From Fischerella thermalis PCC 7521 (GTDB lineage: Bacteria > Cyanobacteriota > Cyanobacteriia > Cyanobacteriales > Nostocaceae): a stretch of 45,708 bases of DNA. The stretch covers positions 1-45,708 of the forward strand of contig NZ_AJLL01000027.1 of NCBI RefSeq assembly GCF_000317225.1, given 5' to 3'. The notes below the pieces were generated by a model. The model was not told the origin of the DNA. It saw nothing but the letters and a program-made list of their open reading frames with translations, and made no database searches. Of the stretch, positions 17,219-25,421 are shown one piece after another; within the stretch, counting starts at the first letter, position 1, and each line of letters opens with the position of its first letter. The translations under genes and the position numbers were made by a program.

Positions 17219-18601
17219 ATGCTCACCCATAATACCTGCATTTCCCTGATCGAGACCCTACGCCAGCGCAGACAAAAATTAGCTAGCCACATTGATTTTC
17301 CTGCAATTCTTTGGTCAGGAAACAGCAGTCCACGCAATTTTCCAGCCAATGTTTTTCCTTTCCGGGCTAGCAGCCATTTTCTCTACTTTACAGGATTACC
17401 TCTACCAAATGCCGCTATTCGCCTCGAAGCAGGCAAACTGGAACTATTCATGGATGATCCCACCCCTAGTAACGCCCTTTGGCATGGTGAAATGCCCAGT
17501 CGAGAAGAAATAGCCACTCAAATCGGGGCAGATGCAGCCTATCCCATGGCAGAATTACAGCTACACCTAGAAGGAGCAGCAACAATTCCTGTCCAAGATC
17601 CAGCCACTTGGACACAACAATCACAACTGTTGAATAGATGGGTACTGCCACAAAACCAACTGCAAGGCATTGATTTAGAATTAGCCCAAGCCATTATCGA
17701 TTTACGTCTCATCCACGATCAAGGAGCCTTAGCCGAATTGCGAAAAGCTGCTGCTGTTACCATTGAGGCACATAAAGCAGGTATGGCTGCAACAACTAGC
17801 GCCAAAATAGAAGCAGAAGTACGCGCAGCTATGGAAAAAGTCATCATTGCCCACAACATGACTACTGCCTACCAAAGTATCGTCACTGTTCACGGCGAAA
17901 TTCTTCATAACGAACAATATCACCACCCCCTACAACCAGGTGACTTATTACTTGCCGATGTCGGTGCTGAAACAGAAATGGGTTGGGCTAGTGATGTCAC
18001 TCGTACCTGGCCTGTAAGTGGAAAATTTTCATCTACCCAACGAGATATTTATGATGTAGTCTTGGCAGCCCATGATACTTGTATTGCCCGGGTGCAGCCT
18101 GGTGTAGAATACCGAGATATTCATCTGTTGGCATGTACCATTATCACTCAAGGTTTAGTAGATTTAGGCATTTTGCGAGGAGATGCCGAAAATTTAGTAT
18201 CAAGGGATGTCCATTCCTTATTTTTTCCCCATGGTATTGGTCATTTACTGGGTTTAGATGTCCATGATATGGAAGACTTGGGCGATTTAGCCGGATATGA
18301 ACCAGGAAGAAAAAGGAGCGATCGCTTTGGTCTAAGCTATTTGCGTTTAAATCGTCCTTTGCAGACAGGTATGTTAGTAACAATTGAGCCTGGTTTTTAT
18401 CAAATCCCAGCGATTATCAATGATCAAAAAGTACGTTCCACCTACCAATACACAGTTAACTGGGAACGCTTATCTCAGTTTGCTGATGTACGTGGTATCC
18501 GCATTGAAGATGATATTTTAGTTACAAACAATGGTAGAGAAATCCTAACAGATGCTTTGCCAACTGATGCTAGTGCAATAGAGGAATTAGTTAGTGGTTA
18601 G
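17219..18601 (+). CDS. Xaa-Pro aminopeptidase (M24B, aminopeptidase P family)
   Basis: All five metal ligands of the pita-bread fold are present: Asp247 in LLADVGAE, Asp259 in WASDVTR, His342 in PHGIGHLLG, Glu390 in TIEPGFY and Glu430 in GIRIEDDIL. An N-terminal aminopeptidase-P domain (residues 1-150, with NFPANVFPFRASSHFLYFTG) precedes the catalytic domain. The enzyme removes N-terminal residues before proline, using two Mn ions, in the cytoplasm. ATG at 17219 is preferred because the upstream in-frame ATG at 17192 lies in AACTGATAACTGA-type intergenic filler. Length is 460 residues. It is divergent from the OmpA-fusion gene. Confidence 0.9.
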   Translation: MLTHNTCISLIETLRQRRQKLASHIDFPAILWSGNSSPRNFPANVFPFRASSHFLYFTGLPLPNAAIRLEAGKLELFMDDPTPSNALWHGEMPSREEIATQIGADAAYPMAELQLHLEGAATIPVQDPATWTQQSQLLNRWVLPQNQLQGIDLELAQAIIDLRLIHDQGALAELRKAAAVTIEAHKAGMAATTSAKIEAEVRAAMEKVIIAHNMTTAYQSIVTVHGEILHNEQYHHPLQPGDLLLADVGAETEMGWASDVTRTWPVSGKFSSTQRDIYDVVLAAHDTCIARVQPGVEYRDIHLLACTIITQGLVDLGILRGDAENLVSRDVHSLFFPHGIGHLLGLDVHDMEDLGDLAGYEPGRKRSDRFGLSYLRLNRPLQTGMLVTIEPGFYQIPAIINDQKVRSTYQYTVNWERLSQFADVRGIRIEDDILVTNNGREILTDALPTDASAIEELVSG

Positions 18602-18956
18602 TGATCCTCATAATAGTGCCATCGCAGACAATAAGTTTTCTTCGTGTCTTCGTGTCTTTGTGGTGAAAAATAAATTTATTTATTGGCGCTGTGAAAATCT
18701 AGTGCAAGATATCAGTTATTATTTCGGCTGAGCGATAATATCTGCTCAAAACAATCTTATTGCTACTAAAAAAAGCCACAACGAAGATAACTAGCTAGTA
18801 GTAAGCGTTGGGCTGACTTTTATGAATTTTCTTATCCATTGGGCAGGTAATATCTTTGAATTCAAATTAGTATTATTTTCCCCAAGGGGTTGACCCTGGA
18901 ATCATAACCAAGTTATGTAATTGCTATCACCGATTATCTAGCAGAGGGTGTGGCAG
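18602..18956. other. Intergenic region upstream of the psiE-like gene
   Basis: No gene is seen. It contains the words GTGCAAGATATCAG (18699-18712), which match the terminal repeat of the hairpin element at 34.5 kb, and CCCCAAGGGG (about 18881). A promoter for the next gene should lie here, but I could not place a convincing Pho box. Confidence 0.4.
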
Positions 18957-19409
18957 ATGAGAAAACTGTTTAAGCGCATTCGGGAAACAGGACAAGATGA
19001 AAACTTTATGCACCTGATTGAAAATATAGAGGTGCTTGTATCAAAAATTCTCTCTGTGATGATGGTGGTAGTAATTTTTGTAGCTGTATTTGACTTAGGT
19101 ATTTTTTTATTAAAAGAATTATTTGATACGCCATACGGTAAATTTAACAAAACTTTATTTACAATTTTCGGCTTATTTTTAAATATTTTGATTGCTTTAG
19201 AAATTCTTGAAAATATCACAGGTTATCTCAAAAAACATGTTTTACAAGTAGAATTAGTGATTGTAACTTCTTTAATTGCCGTCGCGCGTAAAATTATTAT
19301 TTTAGATCTAGAAAAAGTTTCAGGAATTGATATCATCGGTTTAGGTATTGCTTTACTTGCCCTTTCAATTAGTTATTGGATAGTTCGTAAAACGACTAGC
19401 AAAAATTAA
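18957..19409 (+). CDS. PsiE-like (phosphate-starvation-inducible) membrane protein
   Basis: The 150-residue protein has four hydrophobic helices. The first begins after IENIEVLVSKILSVMMVVVI, then LFTIFGLFLNILIALEILEN, then VELVIVTSLIAVARKIIILD and GIDIIGLGIALLALSISYWI. The LEILENITGYLKKH and LIAVARKIII pattern is typical of the PsiE family. ATG at 18957 is chosen because AGAGGG ends eight bases upstream; a GTG at 18948 is in frame. The family's function is unknown beyond phosphate-starvation induction in E. coli. Confidence 0.8.
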   Translation: MRKLFKRIRETGQDENFMHLIENIEVLVSKILSVMMVVVIFVAVFDLGIFLLKELFDTPYGKFNKTLFTIFGLFLNILIALEILENITGYLKKHVLQVELVIVTSLIAVARKIIILDLEKVSGIDIIGLGIALLALSISYWIVRKTTSKN

Positions 19410-19487
19410 ATATAGGGTAGGGCGCAAAGCTTTTTATCCCTACAGTAATGATCTTTTATTGTTCTTTGGTTTTGCTCAAAGTTAATT

Positions 19488-19943
19488 ATGGCAGCAGAAT
19501 TTTTTCAGTTTGAATCGGATTTTGTTGACTCTCTGCGTTGTATCCCAATGCAGGTACGTTGTAAGCTCGATACCTGTGGTATCAAACTGAAGTTATCAGA
19601 TTGGAATCACATGACTCAAGTAGAGCGTCAACAACTTGTTGAACTACCTTGCACTACAGAATCTGACATTCAAGCCTATCGGAAATACATTCAAGATTTG
19701 ATTTTACAACGCACTGGTATGCCTGTAGCTGAGTTACCTGTTGAATCTCATCCAGCTTGGATGGATACCACTACTGTACCAACTAGTGTGTATGAAAAAG
19801 CTCAAAAAATGGGTGTTACTATTACCACTGAACACTGGTCAACTCTAACTGATTTACAGCGTTTTGCCCTAATTAAATTGAGCCGTTCTCATCATGAGAA
19901 TAAAAACTTTTTACCGGCTTTGAAGGAATTTAATTTGTTATAA
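19488..19943 (+). CDS. Nitrate reductase associated protein
   Basis: The 151-residue protein begins FFQFESDFVDSLRCIPMQVR and continues KLDTCGIKLKLSDWNHM. This is the signature of the small cyanobacterial family annotated as nitrate reductase associated (Nitr_red_assoc). No catalytic motif is evident, and its biochemical role is not established. In other cyanobacteria the name comes from gene neighbourhoods with nitrate assimilation; no such gene lies in this window. It stands between the PsiE-like and DJ-1 genes on the plus strand, 78 bases after the former. Confidence 0.85.
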   Translation: MAAEFFQFESDFVDSLRCIPMQVRCKLDTCGIKLKLSDWNHMTQVERQQLVELPCTTESDIQAYRKYIQDLILQRTGMPVAELPVESHPAWMDTTTVPTSVYEKAQKMGVTITTEHWSTLTDLQRFALIKLSRSHHENKNFLPALKEFNLL

Positions 19944-20073
19944 AAAATCTTGGAAGTTTTACTGAAGCAAAGTTTTTGATATAAAGTATTTGATAATACA
20001 AAGACACCAGGACATGAAAATCATATAGGTGCTTGTGAAATTATTTTTTACCATACAAGGGAGGATATAAAAT

Positions 20074-20676
20074 ATGGCTGCCAAGAAAATTTTAATGCTC
20101 GTTGGGGATTATGTAGAAGACTACGAAGTTATGGTTCCCTTTCAAGCACTACAAATGGTAGGACATACTGTTCATGCAGTTTGTCCCAACAAACAAGCAG
20201 GCGAAAAGGTGCGAACTGCTGTTCATGACTTTGAGGGAGATCAAACTTATAGTGAAAAACCAGGTCACAACTTTACTTTAAATGCCACTTTTGATGAAGT
20301 AAATCCTGACACTTACGATGCTCTAGTCATCCCTGGAGGACGCGCACCAGAGTACATCCGTTTGCATCAAAAGGTGTTAGAAATTACTCGTCACTTTGCC
20401 CAAGCAAACAAACCAATAGCTGCTATATGTCACGGTTTACAATTACTAGCAGCAGCAGATGTGTTAGTAGGAAAGAGTTGTACTGCTTATCCTGCTTGTG
20501 GACCGGATGTACACCGTGCAGGTGGTCATTATGTCGAGATTCCAGCTGATGAGGCAATAGTTGATGGTAACTTGGTGACTGCACCCGCTTGGCCAGCCCA
20601 TCCTCGTTGGTTAGCAGAGTTTCTGAAGGTACTTGGTACAAAGATTGAACATGTTGAGATAGCTAAAGTTGGCTAA
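20074..20676 (+). CDS. DJ-1/PfpI family protein
   Basis: The nucleophile elbow AAICHG (Cys119, His120) and the early acidic partner in [13 protein letters not shown] mark a DJ-1/PfpI protein of the class I glutamine amidotransferase-like fold. Length (200 residues) and the strand [13 protein letters not shown] fit the PfpI-like branch. Members include proteases, deglycase-like and stress proteins; which activity applies here is not clear. GGGAGG about nine bases before ATG is a strong ribosome binding site. It is followed by a nested inverted repeat that probably ends its transcript. Confidence 0.87.
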   Translation: MAAKKILMLVGDYVEDYEVMVPFQALQMVGHTVHAVCPNKQAGEKVRTAVHDFEGDQTYSEKPGHNFTLNATFDEVNPDTYDALVIPGGRAPEYIRLHQKVLEITRHFAQANKPIAAICHGLQLLAAADVLVGKSCTAYPACGPDVHRAGGHYVEIPADEAIVDGNLVTAPAWPAHPRWLAEFLKVLGTKIEHVEIAKVG

Positions 20677-20688
20677 ATTTAGTCAAAA

Positions 20689-20767
20689 GTTATCAGTGAA
20701 CAGTAAAAACTCCCTCAAAACTATACTTGAGGAAGTTACTCAATTAACAAAACTGATCACTGATAAC
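20689..20767. terminator. Nested inverted repeat, probable terminator after the DJ-1 gene
   Basis: GTTATCAGTGA (20689-20699) pairs perfectly with TCACTGATAAC (20757-20767). Inside it, ACTCCCTCAA and TTGAGGAAGT (20709-20736) form a second hairpin with one mismatch. No T-run follows, so termination is inferred from position, 13 bases after the stop codon. The remaining ~210 bases before the FHA-PrsW gene hold no gene. Confidence 0.45.
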
Positions 20768-20977
20768 CAAATAATGAACCAAGCTCATCTAATGTCTAAA
20801 GCTGATGTTGTCTAACTGTCAGCAACACAAGATATCATTTATTTTGATTTTTATAATTTATAATTCCTGAGCAAAGAGTGAAGCTATAGTGGATTTAGCA
20901 ATTCTGCTAATTAGTGCAGCTAGGATTAATTCTTACTGCCAATTATATTTTTGCAATAGTTTATACCCTGCAACTCG

Positions 20978-22354
20978 ATGACAGGCAAATACGCAAGACA
21001 AAATGCATTTCTGCGGCTAGTGTCTGGTAATGGGGCAGCTTATGGGTCTGATTTTCGCTATTCGCTGTTTCCCACTAAAGAAGTAGTAATTGGACGTGAC
21101 CCTAGCTGTCAAGTTGTCTTAGATGCCATGATTTACCGCATGGTATCTCGTCGTCATGCGGTGGTTCGTCCTCTTCCTCCCTCCCCAGATAGCGAATTAG
21201 GTTGGGTAATTTGTGATTTGAACAGTGCTAATGGTACTTATCTCAATGGACAACGCTTGCAAGGTTGTCAGCAATTGGTAAATGGCGATCGCATTACTCT
21301 TGGCTATGATGGCCCGGAATTGTTGTTTGAGTACGAATTTAACCACCAATCTACTGTAATATCTTCCATTGCCGAAGCCACATCCCTACCACCGGCTGGC
21401 TACCAAAACACAAACATACCAGATTCTTCGGTTAGTTTTACACAACTGTTTCCCATTATTTCTACTGGTAAAGATTTAACTCGTAAAGCCTATCTTATCC
21501 CTGGCATTCTTACGGTCGTCTTTGTAGTACTGATGTTTGCCACTGTCGGCGATCCCCAAGCAAATCAAGTAGTTGTGGGGACTTACATAGCTTTTGCCGC
21601 CTATTACTTTATTTACCAGTTGTGTGGAAAACGCAAGCCTTGGTGGGTGTTGATGGGTTCAGGATTGACAACAATGTTGATCTTGCTGAGTCCTCTCACA
21701 GATTTTTTTATTTTCTTCTTTCGTGAAGTTCTACCTGGTAGTTTGCCTGCAAATCAGCAGGAATCCGTTACCTTTACAGAATTACTCATTCGGTACTTTT
21801 TCGGTGCTGGTTTGATGGAAGAATTACTCAAAGCCCTACCGATACTGGGAGCTTATGCGATCGCTAGAGGTTTATCATCACCTTGGCGGGAACGTGTCGG
21901 TGTCTGGGAACCTCTTGATGGTATTCTTCTAGGAACCGCTTCTGCTGTAGGATTTACTCTGTTAGAGACATTGGGGCAGTATGTACCGCAAATTATTCAA
22001 AGTGTGACTTTCCAGGCTGGGGATGGTGCTGGTCAACTAGCAGGATTGCAACTGCTGATTCCCCGCATCTTGGGTTCTGTGGCAGGACATATGGCTTACA
22101 GTGGCTATCTGGGCTATTTCATTGGTTTAGCTGTTCTCAAGCCCAGGAAAAGTTGGCAGATTTTGCTCGTTGGCTATTTAACTGCCGCAGGACTTCATGC
22201 TTTATGGAATGCTACGGGAACCATCAACGGCTTATTGTTAGTGGTTGTCGGTGTATTATCTTACGCTTTTTTGATGGCTGCTATTCTCAAAGCCAGGGCG
22301 CTATCACCAACAAGAGAGCAAAATTTTGCTACCCGCTTTCTTGGCCCGAAGTAA
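20978..22354 (+). CDS. FHA domain fused to PrsW-type intramembrane protease
   Basis: Residues 14-130 are a complete FHA domain, a phosphothreonine reader: VVIGRDPSCQVVL, VSRRHAVV, LNSANGTYLNGQRL and NGDRITLG. From residue ~165 the protein is polytopic with ~8 hydrophobic helices. It carries PrsW-family motifs: LMEELLKALPILGAYA (the EExxK-type motif), DGILLGTASAVGFTLLETLG, GHMAYSGYLGYFIG and GLHALWNATG. PrsW proteins are membrane proteases; in Bacillus PrsW cleaves the anti-sigma factor RsiW. The FHA reader suggests that phosphorylation recruits the substrate or controls activity. It is convergent with the operon of the CHAT-FHA and PP2C genes. Confidence 0.87.
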   Translation: MTGKYARQNAFLRLVSGNGAAYGSDFRYSLFPTKEVVIGRDPSCQVVLDAMIYRMVSRRHAVVRPLPPSPDSELGWVICDLNSANGTYLNGQRLQGCQQLVNGDRITLGYDGPELLFEYEFNHQSTVISSIAEATSLPPAGYQNTNIPDSSVSFTQLFPIISTGKDLTRKAYLIPGILTVVFVVLMFATVGDPQANQVVVGTYIAFAAYYFIYQLCGKRKPWWVLMGSGLTTMLILLSPLTDFFIFFFREVLPGSLPANQQESVTFTELLIRYFFGAGLMEELLKALPILGAYAIARGLSSPWRERVGVWEPLDGILLGTASAVGFTLLETLGQYVPQIIQSVTFQAGDGAGQLAGLQLLIPRILGSVAGHMAYSGYLGYFIGLAVLKPRKSWQILLVGYLTAAGLHALWNATGTINGLLLVVVGVLSYAFLMAAILKARALSPTREQNFATRFLGPK

Positions 22355-22396
22355 TGCCGTTTCTCTAAAATTCTCTAAAAGCACTTGGCGTCACCG

Positions 22397-22438
22397 GGCG
22401 TGGAAGGTTTGTATCAAGAATTTTTTGAAATAGTATAA
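22397..22438. repeat. 42-bp dispersed repeat, copy 1
   Basis: This stretch begins GGCGTGGAAGGTTTGTATCA and matches 32653-32694 in 36 of 42 positions. Both copies lie between convergent genes, just beyond their 3' ends. Function is unknown. Confidence 0.6.
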
Positions 22439-22456
22439 ACTTTACTAGATTGTAAA

Positions 22457-22482
22457 TAGGGGTACACAGCTGTGTACCCCTA
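22457..22482. terminator. Perfect 26-base palindrome between convergent genes
   Basis: Bases 22457-22469 (TAGGGGTACACAG) are the exact reverse complement of 22470-22482. AT-rich sequence flanks both sides (TGTAAA, AAATTTTATAT). It lies between the stops of the FHA-PrsW gene and the 214-residue minus-strand gene, so a bidirectional terminator is the simplest reading. The rest of the 358-bp gap holds no gene that I trust. Confidence 0.5.
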
Positions 22483-22712
22483 AAATTTTATATATTCCAG
22501 ACTCCACCTCATTGAAAACGAACATATTTTTTCCCTCTTTAGGTAGATGACGCAGGTCTTGCAATTTGATAAGTTTCGGATACGATAAATGCTCTATAAA
22601 TTGAGAGAACAAATTAGAACATTCCACAAAGTTTGCAAGACGAGCGCCATGCAAATATAAGGTTGCTTGCAAATAGAAAGATTGAAGCAGGCTAAAAGAA
22701 AATAGATTTTTT

Positions 22713-23357
22713 TTAAGCTTCCCCCTGAAAGCTGTTGAGTTGTTGTAAAGCATAGTAAGCGATCGCCATACTAACTCTTGCTTGTTCAATTTCAGATAGA
22801 TTTTTCCATTCGTGTTCATCAATTCGGTTAAGAACAGTTTCTGCGGTCTTTTGTGATTCGCTACTCCGCATCGCATAAGCATAAGGACGGGCCAAAACCA
22901 ATAAATCTTCAGCTCCCCAGCCAGGTAATACAGACTGAACACATTCCACTAGTTTATCTGCCATTAATTGTTGGGTAGTACAAATATCAGCAGCTTTTTG
23001 AGCGATCGCCTTTAACCATTGTTTTGGTACGCCTGTAGCCAAGCGGCTTTGTAAAGTTTCTTGAAGTTGAATTACTATGTTACTATCTGTAGTATGATTG
23101 TAGGGTAAAGCATGAGAAGTCCATAACGCTTCTAGATGATTGTAAAAATCTTCAGAGCGTGTTGTGAGTTCTTCTTCTAGGACATCTTGCAGCAAAAACT
23201 GCTCTTCCAAGTGATGAAAATATTCTTCTGATTGCTCATCAGCTGGATTCCAAGGATAAGTGCCATCCTCTGGTTGCAGTAGTGCTTCTAAAAATTCCAG
23301 TTCGATTTGAGAGGGGATTGTTTGGAGTTTTTCTAAACCGTTGGTTTGTCTATTCAT
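22713..23357 (-). CDS. Conserved-looking helical protein of unknown function
   Basis: I do not recognise this 214-residue protein. It is acidic and almost wholly helical in appearance, with aromatic-rich helices such as EEYFHHLEEQFLLQDVLEEE and SEDFYNHLEALW. The second half contains WLKAIAQKAADI, LVECVQSVLPGWGAEDLLVL and ARVSMAIAYYALQQL. No signal peptide or membrane helix is visible. GGGAG eight bases before ATG supports the start. It is downstream of the CHAT-FHA and PP2C genes on the same strand, so it may be a partner or substrate of that signalling cluster. That role is inference from position. Confidence 0.65.
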   Translation of the reverse strand: MNRQTNGLEKLQTIPSQIELEFLEALLQPEDGTYPWNPADEQSEEYFHHLEEQFLLQDVLEEELTTRSEDFYNHLEALWTSHALPYNHTTDSNIVIQLQETLQSRLATGVPKQWLKAIAQKAADICTTQQLMADKLVECVQSVLPGWGAEDLLVLARPYAYAMRSSESQKTAETVLNRIDEHEWKNLSEIEQARVSMAIAYYALQQLNSFQGEA

Positions 23358-23587
23358 TTTGTCGTCTCCCGATTAATTATTTTGTGGTATTTACAGCTAC
23401 ACCAGCTTCCATCTAATTTCCGCACACAAAGTTTAATTCTGCTGGTTTTTCTGTAAGCTTTTTGCTGAGATTGAAAAATAGAAACAAACACTGGAGTCAA
23501 AAGGCTAGCAGCTAGGGAAAATAAGAAGTTGTAAGGATTTTCTTTACCTGATTGTGGACAATTACTTTTAGTATGTAAGTTGTCCAA
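23354..23587 (-). CDS. Doubtful small membrane-protein frame
   Basis: A 77-codon frame fills most of the gap between the CHAT-FHA gene and the 214-residue gene and overlaps the start of the latter by four bases. It has one hydrophobic stretch, FLFSLAASLLTPVFVSIF, and a basic Cys-containing tail (KLCVRKLDGSWCSCKYHK). Its only start is TTG at 23587 without a clear ribosome binding site, and the frame contains no methionine. It may be translated and coupled to the next gene, or may be chance. The 342-bp gap holds nothing else. Confidence 0.25.
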   Translation of the reverse strand: MDNLHTKSNCPQSGKENPYNFLFSLAASLLTPVFVSIFQSQQKAYRKTSRIKLCVRKLDGSWCSCKYHKIINRETTK

Positions 23588-23699
23588 AATGGTAGATTCG
23601 GCTACAAATGAACTGACTGATAATTACTTGATAGTACAAGCTCCCAGATTTCAGAAGTCCAACTAATCCAAAATCTAAAATCCTTTGTGACTCCTCAGT

Positions 23700-25283
23700 T
23701 TAGGAACTCTCAATCATAAACTCCCAAGGATGACTATTTCTACTACCAAACTTTAACTGCATTCCTGGTTCCAGCAGAACTTCCTGGTGGTGGATTTGTT
23801 GCCAATCACTATTACTAGAGCTGGAAATCCAAGTTGTACCGTAGGTAGAGTTTTCTCTTAGGTAATATGTTCGCACTGGATTAGCGCCTGTGAAAGTATT
23901 CCGACACAAGATTTCAGCTTGGCGTCGAGAAACAGAGGGCTGTGGAATTACAATGTCATTATCTGTAGTACGACCGATGCGAGTAACTCCGGTTTTCAGT
24001 TTATAAGTGATCCCAGCCGATCGCAAGCAAGCCATAGGCAGCAGAGAAGCCATACCAGGTATGGAAGTTTCTGGTAATTCCGTATTACCCTCTTCGTAAC
24101 TCCGAATCAGTTCGCCATCAAATTGTGGATGTAGATAGAGAACAGGTAATGTCCAAGGTAGTTGGTTAAATCTATAAACTGCCAATAGATTTTGTCTTGC
24201 TTCTGCTACAGCATGGTCGATTGGCAGTCGCCTTCGCAAAGCTTGGACAAAGGTATGAATAAAAGTCAGACTTTCCTCGTCAGCAATTTGGTCACGCATT
24301 CCTAAAGCAGCAGGAACGCCATTGCGAATCAGCACCTCGATCAAACTGCTGCAAGGTATCGCCTGACCGTTAACAGCAGCAGGTTGCGCTCCCCAACAGG
24401 CATTTAAAACTGCTAATTTCACTCCCGTATGGCTGAGAACTTGTGCCAATTCCATACCATTGAGACGCATCCCAGGACGCAAATGCAAATACCCACCATC
24501 GGGGCCTCGGGAGCCATGACCTCCATAGAATAAAATATTGTAATTTCTGGTTTCTAGTTCTTGGATCAACTGCTGTGGGGTTGGTTGCACTAGTGTCTTG
24601 ACTGTACAAGGTGCGTATCCTTGGCTATGACTTCCCACTATAGAGCCATTAGAAAGAGTTTGCTCTAAAATAGCAGCTTCTCTATCCAGTTGGAGATTAT
24701 TTTCATCCTCTCCCAGGACTAGCAGAATATTTAATGATTGATCAGGTCGCAAACGCAGTGGTAGCGGTTCAACCTCATTAGTAGTACGACTAAATAAAAT
24801 GTTTTGAGACAGTGACATTGCCGACTGACCAACTTCGCGCTGCATAATTTCCCACGGCAAAGCAGTTAAATTTGGGTCACGAATTTCTAGTCGAAAGCGC
24901 AAACGTGTATTTTGACCAGCGGCAATACCACTGCTGTATTCCAGACTGCCCAAGATTGGGCCATCGAACAACCAACGCCAGAGGCTAATTCCCAAATGTT
25001 GCATCAAATGGCTAGTGTAACTCATCTGACCAGAAGTTGGTGAAAGCAACTCATTTGGGAGTGGGTTTGATGTTGTGGGTATGGCTGTGGGGGAAATATC
25101 TATGCAACTGTCAGGAGCAAACATCTCCTGCCACTTTCGCCAAACTTGAGTTAACTCCGCTGACCAGACGCAATCATGGATATCACGAGCGCCAGGGTAG
25201 GGAGCTTCAAACACACAAATAGCGAAATGGTCGGGACCAGCATTGACGAGACGCTTAACCGCCAAGTTCAGGGATGGATTCAT
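23700..25283 (-). CDS. CHAT-domain protease-like protein with C-terminal FHA domain
   Basis: Residues ~1-400 form a CHAT caspase-like domain. The likely dyad is His256 in FYGGHGSRG and Cys296 in LNACWGAQ. The QLIQELETRNYNILFYGG and RNGVPAALGMRDQIADEESL stretches are typical. The last ~100 residues form an FHA domain (VTRIGRTTDNDIVI, SVSRRQAEILC, NSTYGTTWI). In it the usual SRRH histidine is Gln and the NGT motif is changed to YGT. ATG at 25283 is used; a TTG three codons earlier is the alternative. No membrane helix is seen. It lies between a PP2C phosphatase gene (138 bases upstream) and small unknown genes, which suggests a protease placed under phosphothreonine control. Confidence 0.87.
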   Translation of the reverse strand: MNPSLNLAVKRLVNAGPDHFAICVFEAPYPGARDIHDCVWSAELTQVWRKWQEMFAPDSCIDISPTAIPTTSNPLPNELLSPTSGQMSYTSHLMQHLGISLWRWLFDGPILGSLEYSSGIAAGQNTRLRFRLEIRDPNLTALPWEIMQREVGQSAMSLSQNILFSRTTNEVEPLPLRLRPDQSLNILLVLGEDENNLQLDREAAILEQTLSNGSIVGSHSQGYAPCTVKTLVQPTPQQLIQELETRNYNILFYGGHGSRGPDGGYLHLRPGMRLNGMELAQVLSHTGVKLAVLNACWGAQPAAVNGQAIPCSSLIEVLIRNGVPAALGMRDQIADEESLTFIHTFVQALRRRLPIDHAVAEARQNLLAVYRFNQLPWTLPVLYLHPQFDGELIRSYEEGNTELPETSIPGMASLLPMACLRSAGITYKLKTGVTRIGRTTDNDIVIPQPSVSRRQAEILCRNTFTGANPVRTYYLRENSTYGTTWISSSSNSDWQQIHHQEVLLEPGMQLKFGSRNSHPWEFMIESS

Positions 25284-25421
25284 TACATACAAACATCAAA
25301 ATCAAAATTTTTCAATAACGCAGCTACAAAAGACAACAAAAATAATTGCCTTTTGTTGAATTTTTTCTTTTAACTTTTACCTGTATTATTTCAGGTTTCT
25401 ACTAGTTTATCGAGTTTTTGA

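Noticed and set aside
19445-19458. NtcA-like site upstream of the nitrate-reductase-associated gene
   Set aside because: The sequence is GTA, eight bases, TTA, which lacks the required TAC; no better match was found nearby.
22445-22942. 165-codon minus-strand frame
   Set aside because: It overlaps the 214-residue gene in another frame, runs through the 26-base palindrome and has no family features.
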